Positions 7,494 through 16,103 of a DNA stretch of 28,802 nt are shown piece after piece; positions within the stretch are counted from its first letter, which is position 1; each line of letters starts with the position of its first letter. Source of the stretch: a bacterium (lineage in GTDB: Bacteria; Bacillota; Clostridia; Oscillospirales; CAG-272); assembly GCA_004558975.1 (NCBI GenBank), contig SFZB01000005.1, positions 1 through 28,802 on the forward strand. Direction: 5' to 3'. Both the position numbers and the translations under genes were made by a program. Under the pieces are notes generated by a model. That model searched no databases. It saw nothing but the letters and a program-made list of their open reading frames with translations, and was not told where the DNA came from.

Positions 7494-8780
7494 ATGTTTA
7501 TCGACATTGTCAAGATCTATGTCAAGGCGGGCGACGGCGGGAACGGCGCCATCGCCTTTCACCGTGAGAAGTATGTGCCGAACGGCGGCCCCGACGGCGG
7601 GGACGGCGGCAGAGGCGGCAATATCATCTTCCGCGTGGACGAGGGCGCGAACACGCTCCTCGCCTTCCGTTACAAACGCAAGTTCGTCGCCGAGAACGGC
7701 GAGGACGGCAAAGGACGCAAGTTCCACGGCAAGTCCGGCGAGGACACCGTGATCCTCGTCCCCCCGGGGACGCTCATCAAGGACCCGGAGAGCGGCAAGA
7801 TCATCTTCGATATGTCGCGCGACCGCGAGTTTATCGCCTGCCGCGGCGGGCGCGGCGGCTGGGGCAACCGTCACTTCGCGACCCCGACGCGCCAGATCCC
7901 GCGCTTTGCCAAATCCGGCACCAAGGGCGAGGAAAAGGAACTGCAGCTTGAGCTCAAGATGCTGGCGGACGTCGGGCTGCTCGGCTTCCCGAACGTCGGG
8001 AAATCGTCCCTGCTCGCACGCGTCAGCGCGGCGAAGCCGAAGATCGCCGACTACCATTTCACGACCCTCTCCCCGAATCTCGGGGTCGTCGCCCTCGGCG
8101 GCGAAGGGCGCGGCTTCGTCATGGCGGATATCCCGGGACTTATCGAGGGCGCCTCCGACGGCGCCGGGCTCGGGCACGCGTTTCTGCGTCACGTCGACCG
8201 CTGCCGCCTCCTGCTCCACGTCGTGGACATCTCGGCAAGCGAGGGGCGAGACCCGACCGAGGATATGCGTATCATCGACCGCGAGCTCGCGCGGTACAGC
8301 GAGGCGCTCGCCTCCCGTCCGCAGATCGCCGTCGCAAACAAATGCGACCTTGCCGACCGGGAAAGCGACGCGGCAAAACGCTTTACCGCCTACTGCGAGG
8401 AACTCGGACGCCCCCTGTTCTTCATTTCCGCCGCGACGGGCGACGGTGTACGTGAACTCATGGAATCCGTCGCCAAAACGCTCGAAACCCTCCCCCCGAT
8501 GACCGAATACGAGGCGGAGATCTCCCCCGAGGAGGAGGCACTCGCCGGGGTCGGTTGCGGCATCGAGACGACGGTACGGCGCGAGAACCGCACCTACTTT
8601 GTCGAGGGCAAGTGGATTGAGAACTTTATGGGACAGATCAACTTCGACGATTACGAGTCTCTGCGTTTCTTCCAGCGCGTGCTGGACAAGAACGGCGTCT
8701 TTGCTCTCCTGCGGGAAAAGGGCATCGAGGACGGCGACACCGTCAATATCTACGATTTCGAGTTTGAGTACGTGCAGTAA
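7494..8780 (+). CDS. obgE: Obg/CgtA GTPase
   Basis: GTPase linked to 50S assembly and stress/(p)ppGpp responses. The 428-residue protein shows the glycine-rich Obg fold (about 1-158, with repeated GDGG/GGRGG motifs), a central G domain with GFPNVGKSS (from residue 164), DIPGLIEGASDGAGLG (from 212) and NKCD, and a C-terminal OCT domain (about 342-428) typical of Firmicutes homologues. The ATG lies 2 bases after the der stop, and the Shine-Dalgarno (AAGGAAGG) is inside the end of der. A terminator follows. The more usual Firmicutes neighbours, rplU and rpmA, are not here. Confidence 0.97.
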   Translation: MFIDIVKIYVKAGDGGNGAIAFHREKYVPNGGPDGGDGGRGGNIIFRVDEGANTLLAFRYKRKFVAENGEDGKGRKFHGKSGEDTVILVPPGTLIKDPESGKIIFDMSRDREFIACRGGRGGWGNRHFATPTRQIPRFAKSGTKGEEKELQLELKMLADVGLLGFPNVGKSSLLARVSAAKPKIADYHFTTLSPNLGVVALGGEGRGFVMADIPGLIEGASDGAGLGHAFLRHVDRCRLLLHVVDISASEGRDPTEDMRIIDRELARYSEALASRPQIAVANKCDLADRESDAAKRFTAYCEELGRPLFFISAATGDGVRELMESVAKTLETLPPMTEYEAEISPEEEALAGVGCGIETTVRRENRTYFVEGKWIENFMGQINFDDYESLRFFQRVLDKNGVFALLREKGIEDGDTVNIYDFEFEYVQ

Positions 8781-8806
8781 CGCGTACCGAAATGAAAATC
8801 CCCCAA

Positions 8807-8842
8807 GGCGGCGCCCGAAAAGCCGGGCGTCGCCCCGTTTTT
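8807..8842 (+). terminator. Intrinsic terminator of the der-obg unit
   Basis: 11-bp stem (8807-8817 with 8824-8834, one G-U pair), 6-base loop, then ccgtttttc. It is 26 bases after the obg stop. The rest of the gap up to the nrdR promoter (8843-9058) shows no gene or clear structure apart from a weak G/C stem near 8980-8995. Confidence 0.88.
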
Positions 8843-9058
8843 CTTTCCACCATTTCATCACAGCGTCCCGTGTCTCCCGCCACAGTGCCCGATGACGTGT
8901 CTCTCGCCGTCCCGTGCCGAAAAGGAAAGCGGAGCATTCGAGCCCGCTCGCCGAACACACCCCCGTTCCTGCCGTGTTTTCTCCCCACCGGGGGCGCGTT
9001 TTTCTACGTCCGCAGTCCCTTTCGGAACCGCCGCGCCCGGGAAAATCGACGCGCCCCC

Positions 9059-9087
9059 TTTACAAAACGACGCAAATATGATATATT
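9059..9087 (+). promoter_or_regulatory. Promoter of the nrdR-rsgA operon
   Basis: TTTACA (9059-9064), 17-base spacer, TATATT (9082-9087). A perfect small palindrome, gatata-t-tatatc (9080-9092), covers the -10 box. No second convincing promoter was found further into the gene cluster, though internal ones cannot be excluded. Confidence 0.8.
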
Positions 9088-9104
9088 ATATCTTACGATA
9101 TAAG

Positions 9105-9123
9105 CGCGCACGTATCGTGCGCG
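9105..9123 (+). promoter_or_regulatory. Hairpin/palindrome in the nrdR 5' untranslated region
   Basis: Perfect 8-bp inverted repeat cgcgcacg (9105-9112) / cgtgcgcg (9116-9123) with a 3-base loop, between the promoter and the G-rich ribosome binding site of nrdR. It could be an operator or an RNA hairpin influencing translation; no U-tract follows, so it is not a terminator. Confidence 0.6.
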
Positions 9124-9142
9124 GGAACGGGGGGACACCCAC

Positions 9143-9604
9143 ATGAAATGCCCTGCCTGCGGGAACCGCGACAGCCGTGTTCTCGACAGCCGCCCGGTGG
9201 AAGACGACGCCAGCATCAAACGGCGGCGCGAATGTACCGCCTGCGGCAAACGGTTCACCACCTACGAGATGATCGAGACGGTGCCGATCTTCGTCATCAA
9301 GAAAGACGGCTCCCGCGAGCCGTTCAACCGACATAAACTCCAGAACGGGCTGATGAAAGCGTGCCAGAAGCGCCCGGTCGACGTCGACGCGCTCTGCACC
9401 GAGATCGAGAACGAACTGGTCAACTCGCTCGCGAGTGAAGTGACCTCCGTCCGCCTCGGCGAAATGGTCATGGAGCACCTGAAAAAACTCGACGAGGTGT
9501 CCTACGTCCGCTTCGCCTCCGTCTACCGCGAGTTCCGCGACCTCGAGACCTTCCTCGATGAGCTCAACGCCCTAGTCAAAGGAAAGAAGAAAACCGACAA
9601 ATGA
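9143..9604 (+). CDS. nrdR: Ribonucleotide reductase repressor NrdR
   Basis: Transcriptional repressor of ribonucleotide reductase genes that senses ATP/dATP. The 153-residue protein carries an N-terminal zinc ribbon (C3, C6, C31, C34) followed by an ATP-cone domain starting around VIKKDGSREPFNR. The start has a G-rich Shine-Dalgarno (ggaacgggggg). It is the first gene of the long cluster, and its stop overlaps the yicC start (ATGA). Ribonucleotide reductase itself is not in the window. The promoter palindrome at 9080-9092 does not closely match the NrdR box I know, so autoregulation is not claimed. Confidence 0.97.
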   Translation: MKCPACGNRDSRVLDSRPVEDDASIKRRRECTACGKRFTTYEMIETVPIFVIKKDGSREPFNRHKLQNGLMKACQKRPVDVDALCTEIENELVNSLASEVTSVRLGEMVMEHLKKLDEVSYVRFASVYREFRDLETFLDELNALVKGKKKTDK

Positions 9605-10488
9605 TGTACAGCATGACCGCCTTCGGGCGCGGGATTCATACCGCCGGGGGCATGACCTTCACGGTCGAGATGCGCGCCGTCAACGGCAGATACCTCGATA
9701 TCTCCTGCCGTATGCCGCGAGCGCTCCTCCCGCTCGAAGAAAAAATCAAGTCCTATATCCAGAACCGGGTCACGACCCGCGGGAAAGTGGACGTCAACGT
9801 GACGCTCACGCGTGAGGGCGTGTCCGATAAGACCGTGACGCTCGACGCGGCATATGCCGACGCGTATATGGCGGCGCTCCGCGCCCTGCGCGACCGCTAT
9901 GACCTCACCGACGACATCACCGTCATGTCCGTCGCGAAATCCCCCGATATTTTCACCTATTCGCAGACCGAGCTTGACGCGGACGCCGCGTGGGAGGTAC
10001 TTGCCCCCGCGCTGGAAGCCGCCGGTACGGCGTTCTCGCATATGCGGCGCGCCGAGGGGGAAAAGATACAGCGCGACCTGTACGCGAAACTCGACTCCGT
10101 CGCCGCTTGGGTCGGCGAGGTCGAAAGCCTCTCCCGTGCCGACACCGTCGGCTATCGGGATAAACTCGAGGCACGCCTGCGGGCGCTCTTTGAAGATCGG
10201 AACGTCACGGTGGACGAGAACCGCCTGCTCACCGAGTGCGCCGTGTTCGCCGACCGCATCGCCGTCGACGAGGAGATTACGCGGCTCCGCGCCCATATCG
10301 GCGCATTCCATGAAATTGCGGAAGAGCCTGCCCCCGGCGGGAAGAAACTCGATTTTCTCATGCAGGAGATGAACCGGGAGACCAACACGATCGGCTCCAA
10401 ATGCTCCGACGCCGCGATCGCCCGCATCGTCGTCAATATCAAGAACGAACTGGAAAAGATCCGCGAGCAAGTGCAGAACATTGAGTAA
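9601..10488 (+). CDS. yicC: YicC family endoribonuclease
   Basis: Member of the YicC/YloC family, which includes an endoribonuclease acting in RNA turnover. At 295 residues it has the family opening SMTAFGRG, the segment EMRAVNGRYLDI near the N-terminus, and the C-terminal DUF1732 part (GGKKLDFLMQEMNRETNTIG, then ending in IKNELEKIREQVQNIE). The start is ATG 9601 or 9604; both are in frame and I use the first, which overlaps the nrdR stop. remA follows after 9 bases, as in many Firmicutes. Confidence 0.95.
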   Translation: MMYSMTAFGRGIHTAGGMTFTVEMRAVNGRYLDISCRMPRALLPLEEKIKSYIQNRVTTRGKVDVNVTLTREGVSDKTVTLDAAYADAYMAALRALRDRYDLTDDITVMSVAKSPDIFTYSQTELDADAAWEVLAPALEAAGTAFSHMRRAEGEKIQRDLYAKLDSVAAWVGEVESLSRADTVGYRDKLEARLRALFEDRNVTVDENRLLTECAVFADRIAVDEEITRLRAHIGAFHEIAEEPAPGGKKLDFLMQEMNRETNTIGSKCSDAAIARIVVNIKNELEKIREQVQNIE

Positions 10489-10497
10489 GGAGACCGT

Positions 10498-10773
10498 ATG
10501 AAACTCATCAATATCGGATTCGGCAACCTGGTCGCGGCGGAGCGCGTCGTGGCGATCACCTCCCCCGACAGCGCGCCGATCAAGCGACTTGTGCAGGACG
10601 CCAAGGAAGAGGGGCGCGTCATCGATGCCTCCTGCGGCCGTCGCACCCGCGCCGTCCTCATCATGGATTCCGACCATGTGATCCTCTCCGCCATCCAGAC
10701 CGAGACGCTCTGGAACCGGCTGGATCAGGAGGTCGGTGAGGACGCGGACGACGAAGAGGAAGAAGAATCCTGA
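10498..10773 (+). CDS. remA: RemA-like DNA-binding regulator (DUF370)
   Basis: A 91-residue protein of the RemA family, which in Bacillus subtilis binds DNA as a ring-shaped oligomer and activates extracellular matrix genes. Diagnostic features are the start MKLINIGFGNLVAAERVVAI, then SAPIKRLVQDAKE, GRVIDASCGRRTRAV and VILSAIQTETL. The last 12 residues are almost all acidic, an extension beyond the conserved fold. AAGGAG overlaps the yicC stop. In most Firmicutes the next gene is gmk; here the next gene is rpoZ after 73 bases with no gmk. Confidence 0.93.
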   Translation: MKLINIGFGNLVAAERVVAITSPDSAPIKRLVQDAKEEGRVIDASCGRRTRAVLIMDSDHVILSAIQTETLWNRLDQEVGEDADDEEEEES

Positions 10774-10846
10774 CCCCGGGGAGAAGCCCCTGTCAAAACA
10801 CCGTTTACCATGCCACTGATTCTGAGTGACCGAAGGAGATAAAACC

Positions 10847-11116
10847 ATGTTACACCCTACTGCCGATGAACTGACCCACGGGAAATTCAACCGCTATGAA
10901 CTGGTGATTGGGATCGCGAAGAGCGCCCGTCTTGTCACCGACGAATACGTCCGCCAGCGCAACGAGGCGCAGAAAGCCATTGACGAGCACCGCGAGGGCG
11001 GTCAGACGCTCGCGCAGATGATCTCGCCCGAATACCGCGACCAGAAAGCGGTCAAGATCGCCGTCCGCCGCCTTGCCGACGGTACCTACCGCATGGTGCG
11101 GCGCAGCGAGCAGTAA
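10847..11116 (+). CDS. rpoZ: RNA polymerase omega subunit
   Basis: Small subunit that stabilises RNA polymerase through the beta-prime subunit. The 89-residue protein has the family core FNRYELVIGIAKSAR, then a helix and the YRDQKAVKIAVRRLADG region. The ATG at 10847 has an ideal AAGGAG 8 bases upstream. An in-frame ATG at 10826 lies upstream of that Shine-Dalgarno and is rejected. priA follows after 8 bases. Confidence 0.92.
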   Translation: MLHPTADELTHGKFNRYELVIGIAKSARLVTDEYVRQRNEAQKAIDEHREGGQTLAQMISPEYRDQKAVKIAVRRLADGTYRMVRRSEQ

Positions 11117-11124
11117 TCCCCGCC

Positions 11125-13371
11125 GTGGCGCGCGCCGTCAGCGTCCGCGTACTGGACGCCCCGTTCCATATCGACCACCCCTTTGATTATGCCCTCCCGG
11201 ATTACCTCTCCGACCTTGCGCGCGGGACAATCGTCTCCGTGCCGTTCGGGCGGGGGGATCGCCCGGTGTTCGGTATCGTCATGGGGGAGGCGACGCCCGA
11301 CCGCGACGTCGTGCTCAAGCCCGTGCTGTCCGCCCTCGACCCGGCGTATGCCCTCGACGGTGAGATGCTCGGGCTCTCCCTCTTTTTATCCGACTACTAT
11401 CTCTGCTCGCTCGGTGACGCGGTGCGGTGCGTTCTGCCGCCCGCCGTGTTTGCCTCTCTCGGGCAGAATATCTACCGTGTCCCCTACTGCACCCCGGTGC
11501 TGACCGGGGAGGCGCTGCATACTCTGCTCGGGGGAAAAACGCTGCGCTCCGACGCGCACAAACGGATTCTCTCCTACCTTGCCGAGCACGGCACCGTCCC
11601 GAGGAGCGACCTCTGCCGCGACCTCGCCGTCACCCCGGCGCAGGTCTCCGCACTCGCCGCGAAAGGGTATCTCACGCTGGAGGAGCGCGAGACGCTCAGA
11701 AACCCGTATGCCGACCTCGCGCGCGAGCGCGACCGACGCGAAATCCACCTCTCCCGCGCGCAGATGCGCGCCTTTGAGACGCTGGCGGAGTTGCAGGACA
11801 CGGGCGAAGCGAAAGCGGCTCTGCTCCACGGCGTGACCGGGAGCGGCAAGACGCAGATCATGCTGAAGCTCATCGACCGCACGCTCGCGGCGGGCAGGAC
11901 CGCCATCGTCATGGTGCCGGAGATTGCCCTGACGCCGCAGACCGTCCGCATCTTCTGCGCCCGGTATGGTGAACGCGTCGCCGTCATTCATTCCTCCCTC
12001 TCGGCGGGGGAGCGGTTCGACGCCTGGCGCCGGATCCGGCGCGGCGAGGTCGATCTCGTCATCGGTACGCGGAGCGCCGTGTTCGCCCCCTTAAAGAACA
12101 TCGGGCTGATTGTCGTCGACGAGGAGCATGAACACACCTACAAATCCGAGCAGGACCCCAAGTACCGCACGCACCGCGTCTGCGCCTACCGCGCCGGGGT
12201 GCATCACGCGCTCGTCGTCCTTGCCTCGGCGACCCCTTCTTTTGAAAGTTACTATGCCGCGACCCACGGTCGCTATACGCTCGTCCCGCTGACCGAACGC
12301 TTCGGCGGCGCGAAACTGCCGGAGGCGGAGATCGTCGATATGCGGCAGGAGCTCCGGGCGGGCAACGTCTCGCCCCTGAGCCACACGCTCTACGACGCGC
12401 TCGCGGAAGTCAAGGAGCGGGGCGAACAGGCGATCCTGTTTCTGAACCGGCGCGGCTACCACGCGTCGCTCCAGTGCCGCAACTGCGGCGCGGTGCTGAA
12501 CTGCCCGCACTGCTCGGTGGCACTCACCCTGCATACGCACCCCACCCCCCACCTGCTCTGCCACCTGTGCGGCTATCGCGCGGCGCCGCCGCGCGCCTGC
12601 CCGGAATGTCATGACGGGCGCCTGTCCTATGTCGGCTACGGCACCGAAAAGGTCGAGAGCGAAGTCGAGGGACACGAGGGGCATCTGACGGTGCTTCGCA
12701 TGGACGCCGACACCGCGACGGGCAAGCAGGTCTACGACCGCATGCTCGACAGCTTCCGCCGCGGTGAAAAGGACGTTCTGCTCGGTACACAAATGGTGAC
12801 AAAGGGGCATGACTTCCCCCGTGTGACGCTGGTCGGCGTGATTCTTGCCGATACGGGGCTGTACGCGAACGACTTCCGTGCCTCCGAGCGCACGTTTTCC
12901 CTGCTCACGCAGGTCATCGGACGCGCCGGGCGGGCGAACGCCCCGGGGCGCGCCGTCATTCAGACGTTCTCCCCCGCAAACGACGTCATTCGGCTCGCGA
13001 AAGCGCAGGATTATGTCGCCTTCTATGAGTCGGAGATCAAGCTCCGCGAGCAGCTCTGCTTCCCGCCTTTCTGCGATCTGGTTTCCCTCACGCTCACCTC
13101 GCGCGACGAGGGGCGACTGCAGGAGGCGATCGGCAGATGCGCCGACCTCGCGAAGTCGCTCGCGGGTGAAAAATACGCCGACACGCCCCTGACGCTGTTC
13201 GGCCCCCTCGAGGCACAGGTCTACCGCGCCGCGGAGCAGTACCGTATGCGCCTCGTTCTCAAATGCCGCTGGAACGCGCGCTCCCGCGCGTTCGTGCGCG
13301 AGTTGCTTCTGTTTGCCTCAGGTCTGCGCGGCGTTTCCGCCGCGGTGGACGTCAATCCCCTGCACGCCTGA
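11125..13371 (+). CDS. priA: Primosomal helicase PriA
   Basis: 3'-5' DNA helicase that restarts stalled replication forks and loads the primosome. The 748-residue protein has the N-terminal DNA-binding part, Walker A GVTGSGKT (236-243), the DEEH box from D332, and the zinc-binding insert with eight cysteines (451, 454, 460, 463, 479, 482, 492, 495). Helicase motifs V-VI include GTQMVTKGHDFP and TQVIGRAGRA. The start is GTG 11125: the next in-frame ATG is about 50 residues in and would remove conserved sequence. No clear Shine-Dalgarno precedes it, so translation may depend on coupling with rpoZ 8 bases upstream. Confidence 0.96.
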   Translation: MARAVSVRVLDAPFHIDHPFDYALPDYLSDLARGTIVSVPFGRGDRPVFGIVMGEATPDRDVVLKPVLSALDPAYALDGEMLGLSLFLSDYYLCSLGDAVRCVLPPAVFASLGQNIYRVPYCTPVLTGEALHTLLGGKTLRSDAHKRILSYLAEHGTVPRSDLCRDLAVTPAQVSALAAKGYLTLEERETLRNPYADLARERDRREIHLSRAQMRAFETLAELQDTGEAKAALLHGVTGSGKTQIMLKLIDRTLAAGRTAIVMVPEIALTPQTVRIFCARYGERVAVIHSSLSAGERFDAWRRIRRGEVDLVIGTRSAVFAPLKNIGLIVVDEEHEHTYKSEQDPKYRTHRVCAYRAGVHHALVVLASATPSFESYYAATHGRYTLVPLTERFGGAKLPEAEIVDMRQELRAGNVSPLSHTLYDALAEVKERGEQAILFLNRRGYHASLQCRNCGAVLNCPHCSVALTLHTHPTPHLLCHLCGYRAAPPRACPECHDGRLSYVGYGTEKVESEVEGHEGHLTVLRMDADTATGKQVYDRMLDSFRRGEKDVLLGTQMVTKGHDFPRVTLVGVILADTGLYANDFRASERTFSLLTQVIGRAGRANAPGRAVIQTFSPANDVIRLAKAQDYVAFYESEIKLREQLCFPPFCDLVSLTLTSRDEGRLQEAIGRCADLAKSLAGEKYADTPLTLFGPLEAQVYRAAEQYRMRLVLKCRWNARSRAFVRELLLFASGLRGVSAAVDVNPLHA

Positions 13372-13399
13372 CACCAAATCCGAAAGGAGACTTTTCATC

Positions 13400-13867
13400 A
13401 TGGCATATCTGAAAATCGTTCTGGAGGGCGACCCCGTACTCCGTAAAGTCAGCCGCCCCGTTACCGAAATCACCCCTCGCATTCTGCAACTGCTCGACGA
13501 TATGACGGCGACCATGCGCCGCGCGAACGGCTGCGGTCTTGCCGCGCCGCAGGTGGGGATCCTCCGCCGCGTCGTCGTCGTGGAGACGGAGCCCGGCAAG
13601 GTTTATGAGCTCATCAATCCGAAAATCGTCTCCTGGTCGGGAGAACAATGCGAGGTGGAGGGATGCCTGTCTCTGCCGAAGAAATGGGGCAGGACGCACC
13701 GCCCCCGCGCCGTCGTCGTGCGGGCGCTCGACCGCAACGGGCAGGAGGTCGAATACCGCGGGGAGGATCTGCTCGCCCGCGCCTTCTGCCATGAAATCGA
13801 CCATTTGGACGGGAAACTCTTTACCGACCCGGGTACCCTTGTCGGAGAGGTCGAGGTCGAAGAATGA
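13400..13867 (+). CDS. def: Peptide deformylase
   Basis: Metalloenzyme that removes the formyl group from the N-terminal methionine of new proteins. All three motifs are present in 155 residues: GCGLAAPQ (44-51), EGCLS with the metal-ligand C89, and HEIDH (131-135) with two metal histidines and the catalytic glutamate. ATG 13400 is chosen because AAAGGAG lies just upstream and the product begins MAYLKIVLEGDPVLRK, as family members do. The upstream in-frame extension overlaps priA. Its stop overlaps the fmt start (ATGA): the enzyme pair that adds and removes the formyl group is translated as a coupled unit. Confidence 0.97.
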   Translation: MAYLKIVLEGDPVLRKVSRPVTEITPRILQLLDDMTATMRRANGCGLAAPQVGILRRVVVVETEPGKVYELINPKIVSWSGEQCEVEGCLSLPKKWGRTHRPRAVVVRALDRNGQEVEYRGEDLLARAFCHEIDHLDGKLFTDPGTLVGEVEVEE

Positions 13868-14802
13868 ACGTCGTTTTTATGGGTACGCCCGAAATTGCGG
13901 CGACCTGCCTTTCTGCCCTCCTCTCGTCCGCACACACCGTCACAGCTGTCGTGACGCAACCGGACAAGCCTGCGGGGCGCAACTATACCCTGACGCCCCC
14001 GCCCGTCAAAGTGCTTGCCGCGTCGCACGGGGTGCCGGTCGTCCAGCCGGAGAAAATCCGCACGCCCGAGTTTGAGGCATGGCTCAAAGCGCAGGCGCCC
14101 GACATCATCGTCGTTGTCGCCTACGGGAAGATCCTGCCGAAGTTTGTCCTTGACACCCCGCGCTACGGGTGCATCAATCTGCACGTCTCGCTCCTGCCGC
14201 GCTGGCGCGGCGCCGCCCCGATGCAGCGGGCGATTATGGCGGGCGACACCGAGACGGGCGTCACCGTCATGTATATGGACGAGGGGCTCGACACCGGCGA
14301 TATCCTCATGACCCGCGCCTTCCCGATTGCAGAGACCGATACTTTCGAGACCGTCCATGACCGCAGCGCCGCCCTCGGGGCAGAACTGCTGCCGCAGGCG
14401 CTCGATCTGATTGCGGCGGGCAACGCCCCGCGCCAAAAGCAGAGCGAAGTGGGCATGACCTATGCCGCCAAAATCGAAAAGTCCGAGTGTGAGATCGACT
14501 TCTCGCGCCCCGCGCACGAGGTGGACTGCATCATGCGCGGGCTGACGCCGATCCCCCTGCCCTTTACCTACCTGCCGGGCGGAAAACTGCTCAAGGTCGT
14601 CGCCGCACGCCGCGCGGCGGGGAGCGGCGCGCCCGGTACCGTCATCGAGCTCGACACCGAGGGCGAGGGCGGTATCACCGTCGCCTGCGGTGAGGGCGCC
14701 GTCACCCTGACGAAGCTCCGCCCCGAGGGCAAAGGCACCATGACCGCCGCCGCGTTCCTGCGCGGGGCGCACCTCGCCGTCGGTGAGAGGCTCGGCAGAT
14801 GA
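13864..14802 (+). CDS. fmt: Methionyl-tRNA formyltransferase
   Basis: Transfers a formyl group from 10-formyl-tetrahydrofolate to initiator Met-tRNA. The 312-residue protein has the catalytic triad N105, H107 and D143 (in INLHVSLLP and GLDTGDI), the SLLPRWRGAAP signature, and a C-terminal OB-like tRNA-binding domain from about 205. It starts within the def stop codon, and its stop overlaps the rsmB start by ATGA. Length and motif order are standard. Confidence 0.97.
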   Translation: MNVVFMGTPEIAATCLSALLSSAHTVTAVVTQPDKPAGRNYTLTPPPVKVLAASHGVPVVQPEKIRTPEFEAWLKAQAPDIIVVVAYGKILPKFVLDTPRYGCINLHVSLLPRWRGAAPMQRAIMAGDTETGVTVMYMDEGLDTGDILMTRAFPIAETDTFETVHDRSAALGAELLPQALDLIAAGNAPRQKQSEVGMTYAAKIEKSECEIDFSRPAHEVDCIMRGLTPIPLPFTYLPGGKLLKVVAARRAAGSGAPGTVIELDTEGEGGITVACGEGAVTLTKLRPEGKGTMTAAAFLRGAHLAVGERLGR

Positions 14803-16103
14803 ACCTGCGACTGACGGCACTGCGCGTGCTCGCCCGGTGGGAAGCGGGCGACGCCTACATCAATCTTGCCATCGGCAGGGCGGCGGAGGGGCTCCCCGAC
14901 GCCGACCGTCGGTATCTTACCGCGCTCGTCTACGGCACGGTGGAAAAGAAGCTTACGCTCGACTATGCGATTGGCACGCTCGCGCACCGCTCCGATGTCT
15001 CCCCTGCCGCAAAATCAATCCTTGAATGTGGGCTTTATGAGCTGTTTTACCTCCATACCCCCCGTCATGCGGCAGTCAACGCGTGGGTGGAGCTCGCCGG
15101 GAGCCGCGGAGAGAAGAGTTTTGTGAACGGGGTTCTTCGCGCCGCATCGGCGCTGGACGCGCCGCCCCTGCCCCCGAGGGAAAAGAACGAAGCGCGCTAT
15201 CTTTCGGTGTGCTATTCCGTCCCGCTCACGACGGTCAAGCGCCTCGTTACCATTCTCGGAGCGGAGACCGAGGACTTTCTGCGCGCCACGGCGCTGCCGC
15301 CGCGCATGACCCTGCGCGTCAATCCGCTGAAAATCTCGCGCGAGGAATACCTCGCGCACCTTACCGCCACAGGCATCGCCGCCGCGGCGACCCCGTATGC
15401 CCCTGCGGGTGTGCGCCTTGCGCGCACCTGTCCCCCGCGCGACCTCCCCGGCTTTGCCGAGGGGTGGTTCTTCGTGCAGGACGAGGCATCGCAGATTGCG
15501 ACCGAGGTACTCGGGGCGGAGCCCGGTGAAACCGTCATTGACCTCTGCGCCTGCCCGGGCGGGAAGTCGTTCGGCGCCGCCGTCCGTATGGAAAACCGCG
15601 GTCGGGTGCTGTCCTTCGATCTCCACGCCTCCAAGCTGTCGCTGATTGAGAGCGGCGCTGCGCGGCTCGGGCTCACCTGCATCACCGCGGCGGAGCATGA
15701 CGCGACCGTCCCCGACCCCGCGCTGTCCGCGCTTGCCGACCGCGTGATCTGTGATGTACCCTGTTCGGGGCTTGGCGTACTCTCCAAGAAGCCCGATCTC
15801 CGCTATAAAGACCTCCGCGCGGCGGACGAGTTGCCCGCCCTGCAGAGCGCGATCCTCGCGAACGCCGCCGACTGTGTGAAACCCGGCGGAGTTCTGCTCT
15901 ACTCGACCTGTACCGTGAATCCGGCGGAGAACGAGGCGGTCACGGACGCTTTCCGCGCCGCCCGCCCGGACTTTACCCCGGAGGACTTCACCGTCGGCGC
16001 GCTCGCGTCCGAGGCGGGGCGTCTGACGCTCTTCCCGCACCGGCACGGCACGGACGGATTCTACCTCGCGAAATTCCGCCGATGTGGCAAGGAGGAAGCA
16101 TGA
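14799..16103 (+). CDS. rsmB: 16S rRNA C967 methyltransferase RsmB (Sun/Fmu)
   Basis: Methylates C5 of C967 (E. coli numbering) in 16S rRNA. In 434 residues it combines an N-terminal NusB-like RNA-binding domain (about 1-135) with a Nop2/Sun methyltransferase domain. The SAM motif DLCACPGGKS starts at residue 248, the catalytic cysteine is C322 in DVPCSGLGVLSKKPD, and the second conserved cysteine is C371 in YSTCT. It follows fmt with an ATGA overlap and overlaps rlmN in the same way. It is the second Nop2/Sun enzyme of the window; rsmF at the left end has the other subfamily signature. Confidence 0.97.
   Translation: MNLRLTALRVLARWEAGDAYINLAIGRAAEGLPDADRRYLTALVYGTVEKKLTLDYAIGTLAHRSDVSPAAKSILECGLYELFYLHTPRHAAVNAWVELAGSRGEKSFVNGVLRAASALDAPPLPPREKNEARYLSVCYSVPLTTVKRLVTILGAETEDFLRATALPPRMTLRVNPLKISREEYLAHLTATGIAAAATPYAPAGVRLARTCPPRDLPGFAEGWFFVQDEASQIATEVLGAEPGETVIDLCACPGGKSFGAAVRMENRGRVLSFDLHASKLSLIESGAARLGLTCITAAEHDATVPDPALSALADRVICDVPCSGLGVLSKKPDLRYKDLRAADELPALQSAILANAADCVKPGGVLLYSTCTVNPAENEAVTDAFRAARPDFTPEDFTVGALASEAGRLTLFPHRHGTDGFYLAKFRRCGKEEA

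Noticed and set aside
7488..8960. Minus-strand open frames opposite der, obg and cadA (400-490 codons)
   Set aside because: Each mirrors a well-supported gene on the plus strand, has no ribosome binding site and reads as low-complexity Arg/Asp/Gly-rich sequence.
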